Source: Macquaria australasica (taxonomy: Eukaryota > Chordata > Actinopteri > Centrarchiformes > Percichthyidae). Taken from it: DNA of 64,000 bases. The notes under the pieces are model-generated. The model was given only the letters and a program-made list of their open reading frames with translations, did no database searches and had not been told where the DNA came from. Both the position numbers and the translations under genes were made by a program. Below are positions 61,062 to 64,000 of the stretch, piece by piece. Position 1 is the first letter of the stretch. Each line of letters opens with the position of its first letter. Location of the stretch: positions 299,001 through 363,000 of the forward strand of contig SEMN01000497.1 in the NCBI GenBank assembly GCA_005408345.1, read 5' to 3'.

Positions 61062-63176
61062 CTGTCACAGAAAAGACAGAGTCCATTGCTTTACCATTGC
61101 ACACTGAATCAGTAATGCAAGCTACCTTGTGTTTCACATAATTGATGTCGTGTTTTAGTCGTGCTTGTTGTTTAGATTTCAAGTACAACCTTTTGGATAT
61201 TGATCAGTTAATGACATTTCTGTTTCTGTTTTCTAGCAGTCCTGGTGATATATAATGTTTTAATTTGTCTCTGCTACAGCAGTGAGTGTTTTTGCACTGC
61301 ACTTCTCCAATTAATGTATTACTGCGACATCTTTTTTCTTGGATTGTCTGCACGTTTGAGTTTCTGTACAGGAAGTGGTGCTCTTTCATTTGCCTCTTCG
61401 GTTATGTCATGCTCTTAAAATAATCATGCAGTTTATACACATTTATGGCATATGTCTCACCAGAGAAGTCACTCATTGTGACATCAAAAGCATCCACCAT
61501 GCCCATGCTGGTCAGGACATCTTTCAAGTCATACGTCTCCTCCATCTTGAATCGAGGCAGCCTCACCTCAACCTCAGTTTGACCCATCATGTCTGGACGA
61601 GTCCACTCCACAAATTTCTCATAGGTCAGCTCCTTCTCCAGCTAGTGTGGATACAATATCAGCTATTAGTCTGTCTGTTTAACATTGTGCATTTGTTTAC
61701 TGTACGTGTGTATGTGTCCTACCTTCTCCAAGCCAGTGGTGTCATCCTCTATCTCATTGGGCAGGAAGATGAGCATGCTGAGGTCCTTCCCTTTATAGGG
61801 AATCTCTAGGATCTGTCCAACAACATTTTGTTTTTAATTTCATTTCATTTAAAAATACTGTGATTTCTTCATCCTGAAAAACAGGTTGGTATTTGAGGGG
61901 AAAAAAGTCCCGGCCTCTATTAGTTTCATAGTTACGGCTATGGAAATTATCTTAAAAACCATAAATCTGATGCTCTCAGTCATCACCAAAATGGAACCAA
62001 TTGTTCTGTGGATCGTGGTGAATCTATCCTCCCACCATATTCCATTGAAATCTGTTCACAAATTATTGAAATATCAAATTGCATGGCAGACAAACAGGCA
62101 AACCGTACTGTTGAAAAACATGGGCATTACCTGGCAGTTGGCCTCAGGAATGGAGGTGAGAGAGAATTTACTTTCCTGGCACATAATCTTCACCGGCTTA
62201 GTGTCATTCTAAAGACAACAGCAAACAGAACAAGCAGTTTTCATGTTGAGTCAGTCATTCCCTCAAAGCTCGCACTGCCTAAAACTGTAATACATGTTTG
62301 GCTTTTTGGATAATTCTTCTGCTTTATTCTACATTATAGGTCCAACTTGTGATGCATCATAGTCCAACTTGATAGGCATCATAGTTCTGACCTGAATCAA
62401 TCAGCATATTTATTACAGACCTCAGATAAACTGTGTACTATCACGCAAAATCATTTCATAAACCCAGACTGCTGCTTTTGGTTCTCCATCCTCTGCTGTG
62501 TTTGTGCAGTGTTACCTTGTTTATTTTAAACTGAGCATCAACAGTAAAATCCTCCTTGAACTTCTTGTTCCAGTTGCCTTTGAAGTAGATGGCATTGACC
62601 AGTACCAGCCTGGTCATGTCGTCCACCACACCCTGGACCAGCATGTCCTTGATTTTACCTGGTGAAATGAGCAAAGCCGTCATCATTAAGACAGAGACAC
62701 GGACACAGGTTCCAGCAATGTTTTCATACATAACTTGATTCCTTATTCTACTACAACTACTAGAAGGACTAACACTACTAGAAGAGGAAGAACTAGAGCT
62801 GCACGAAAAAGACAAAAAAGTTATAGAGCGCTCAAATATAAAATCAGAAAACAAGTGCAAAGGGAGAGAAAAAAAATTATAGAAAAAAAGGACACAAAAA
62901 GTAAAAGGTTGGTCTACAAAATGTCTAATTAAATTGTGATTAAGAGCTTGCATGTCTAATTTCCTCCAGCAGGTTGCCCCAGAGCCCTGTAGCTCTAATG
63001 GCAAGTCTCATCTCTGTAATGTACTGGTGACTGTGTCTATGTTAAATGTGAGATCTACCTTGTGTCTGCTTCTCCACCCAGCTGTTGATGTTGACCCTGG
63101 CCGTCTCTGCGCTGGTTTTGAAGTCCACAGACTCCAGCTCAGCCTTGTAGTGCTTTCTGGTTCCTGCTAAGAAATC
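60835..63176 (-). CDS. serpinb1: clade B serpin, leukocyte elastase inhibitor-like, copy C (5' exons outside window)
   Basis: Visible coding exons in transcript order: 63176-63059 (exon 3), 62658-62516, 62208-62131, 61812-61723, 61641-61461, 61061-60835. Sizes match A and B. Exons 1 and 2 are not present up to 64000, so they must lie beyond. Landmarks are DFLAGTRKHYKAELESVDF, LVLVNAIYFKGNWNKKF, LPRFKMEETYDLKDVL and FIADHPFLFFIRHN. The inhibitory hinge EEGTEAAAAT is followed by AAVMRER, then SIMIPAIFIADH, giving P1 Arg and P1' Ser, so a trypsin-like target is expected. Exon 3 is almost identical to exon 3 of copy B. Stop is TAA where A has TGA. Confidence 0.9.
61940..62105. repeat. probable degraded dispersed repeat in copy C intron 5
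   Basis: The stretch with ttgaaatctgttcacaaatt, tgaaatatcaaatt and gcagacaaacaggcaaacc resembles the end of a common teleost repeat. Recognition is by recall and is weak. Confidence 0.35.
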
Positions 63177-64000
63177 CTGGAATCATAAACAGCACATTTG
63201 AACACTCACACCACAGTTAAATACTCACATTAACTAAATTCACAAGCAAGAGAGACTTCAAGGAATACCATTTCATTTGCATGAGTTTCATTTGTATGCT
63301 GACAGTTTTCAGTTCTTTAAACATAGGATGGATTTGTTAATCCAGGTGAACAGCACACTTTTATTTTGTAATAAAGGCAACATGAGTGGAAAGCTTAAGG
63401 CACTCATTCAGTATGATTGCCTGAGAGCTGATCATCTAATTGCCTCATACAGTTAGCTGGTTGAGCAATACAGGCAGGCAGCGCCTTTTATTACTGCAAC
63501 TGCATGGAATTGATTTAATGGTGAGGAGCATCACATGAGTAAATCATACTGTGCATAGTGAAATGAAACTCTAAAGCCTTAAATATCCAACAGATTCACC
63601 ACTGTAACCATGACATTGTATGAACAGTTTCAAATGGTAATGCCATAATTAAAAGCAAGTTTTCTGGTTCCAAAGCTTTTTGTTAGAATCCATCTGTTGG
63701 TAGCCTAAACCAGTGGGTTTTTTTTAAGTAAAGTAATTTTATTCCATTGCATTGTTTTAGCATGCATTTTAGCATGTATTAACTATTCACTATTCACTTT
63801 TTTTACTCTTTTTTTATACTATTGTTCCTGAATCTTATTTCTTATTTCTTATTTCGTATCTAAGGATACGAATGGATGTGTAGAACCTTGAGAAGGCAAG
63901 GATCCAGCTAACTGGGAATAAGCCTGCACATTTATTTACAGGTTTGAGCTTAAGGCTATGATGCAATTTAAGCCATGTGCATTTATCCACAACTAAACTA
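63177..64000 (-). other. intron 2 of serpin copy C (to window end)
   Basis: No exon 2 sequence was found. The first 230 or so bases (63177-63412) are nearly identical to 55761-55992 in copy B, after which similarity stops abruptly. Confidence 0.7.

Overview
The window is nuclear DNA from a ray-finned fish, most likely a percomorph teleost. Three things point there: vertebrate multi-exon genes with GT-AG introns, very dense (CA)n/(GT)n microsatellites, and many interspersed repeats of teleost type (a Tc1/mariner copy, hAT-like and piggyBac-like non-autonomous elements, a tRNA-derived SINE, and several short families present in two or three copies). No bacterial, phage or CRISPR feature was seen.

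Layout. (1) 1-26.5 kb, plus strand: the 3' part of the aryl hydrocarbon receptor repressor gene (ahrr). Six coding exons from 8747 to 24424 carry the segment after the bHLH, a single PAS domain and the long C-terminal repression region, followed by a 3' UTR of about 2 kb. The bHLH exons lie upstream of the window, so 1-8746 is read as intron. (2) 26.5-34.1 kb: a gene-free interval with a SINE, a hAT-like element containing tandem repeats, and microsatellites. (3) 34.1-37.4 kb, minus strand: a complete eight-exon pigm gene (GPI mannosyltransferase I catalytic subunit, 408 aa). (4) 38.3-64.0 kb, minus strand: a tandem array of at least three clade B serpin genes of the serpinb1 (leukocyte elastase inhibitor) type. 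Copy A (39090-47538) and copy B (51998-57511) are complete; copy C (60835-63176) is cut by the window end. A nearly full-length Tc1 element lies between A and B. A possible two-exon microprotein lies between B and C.

The serpins share exon sizes (177, 141, 118, 143, 78, 90, 181 and 227/230 nt) and all keep an inhibitory hinge, but their reactive-centre loops differ: P1-P1' is Arg-Cys in A, Met-Cys in B and Arg-Ser in C. They probably inhibit different proteases.

The most unusual observation is the patchwork of copy B. Its exons 3 and 7, with adjoining intron, look C-like, and each is accompanied by a broken remnant of an older A-like exon (55993-56032 and about 53321-53343). This suggests duplicative conversion between paralogues. 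Exon 2 of A and B is nearly identical over about 130 nt, unlike the other exons. All similarity and splice calls were made by eye; no alignment or database search was run.
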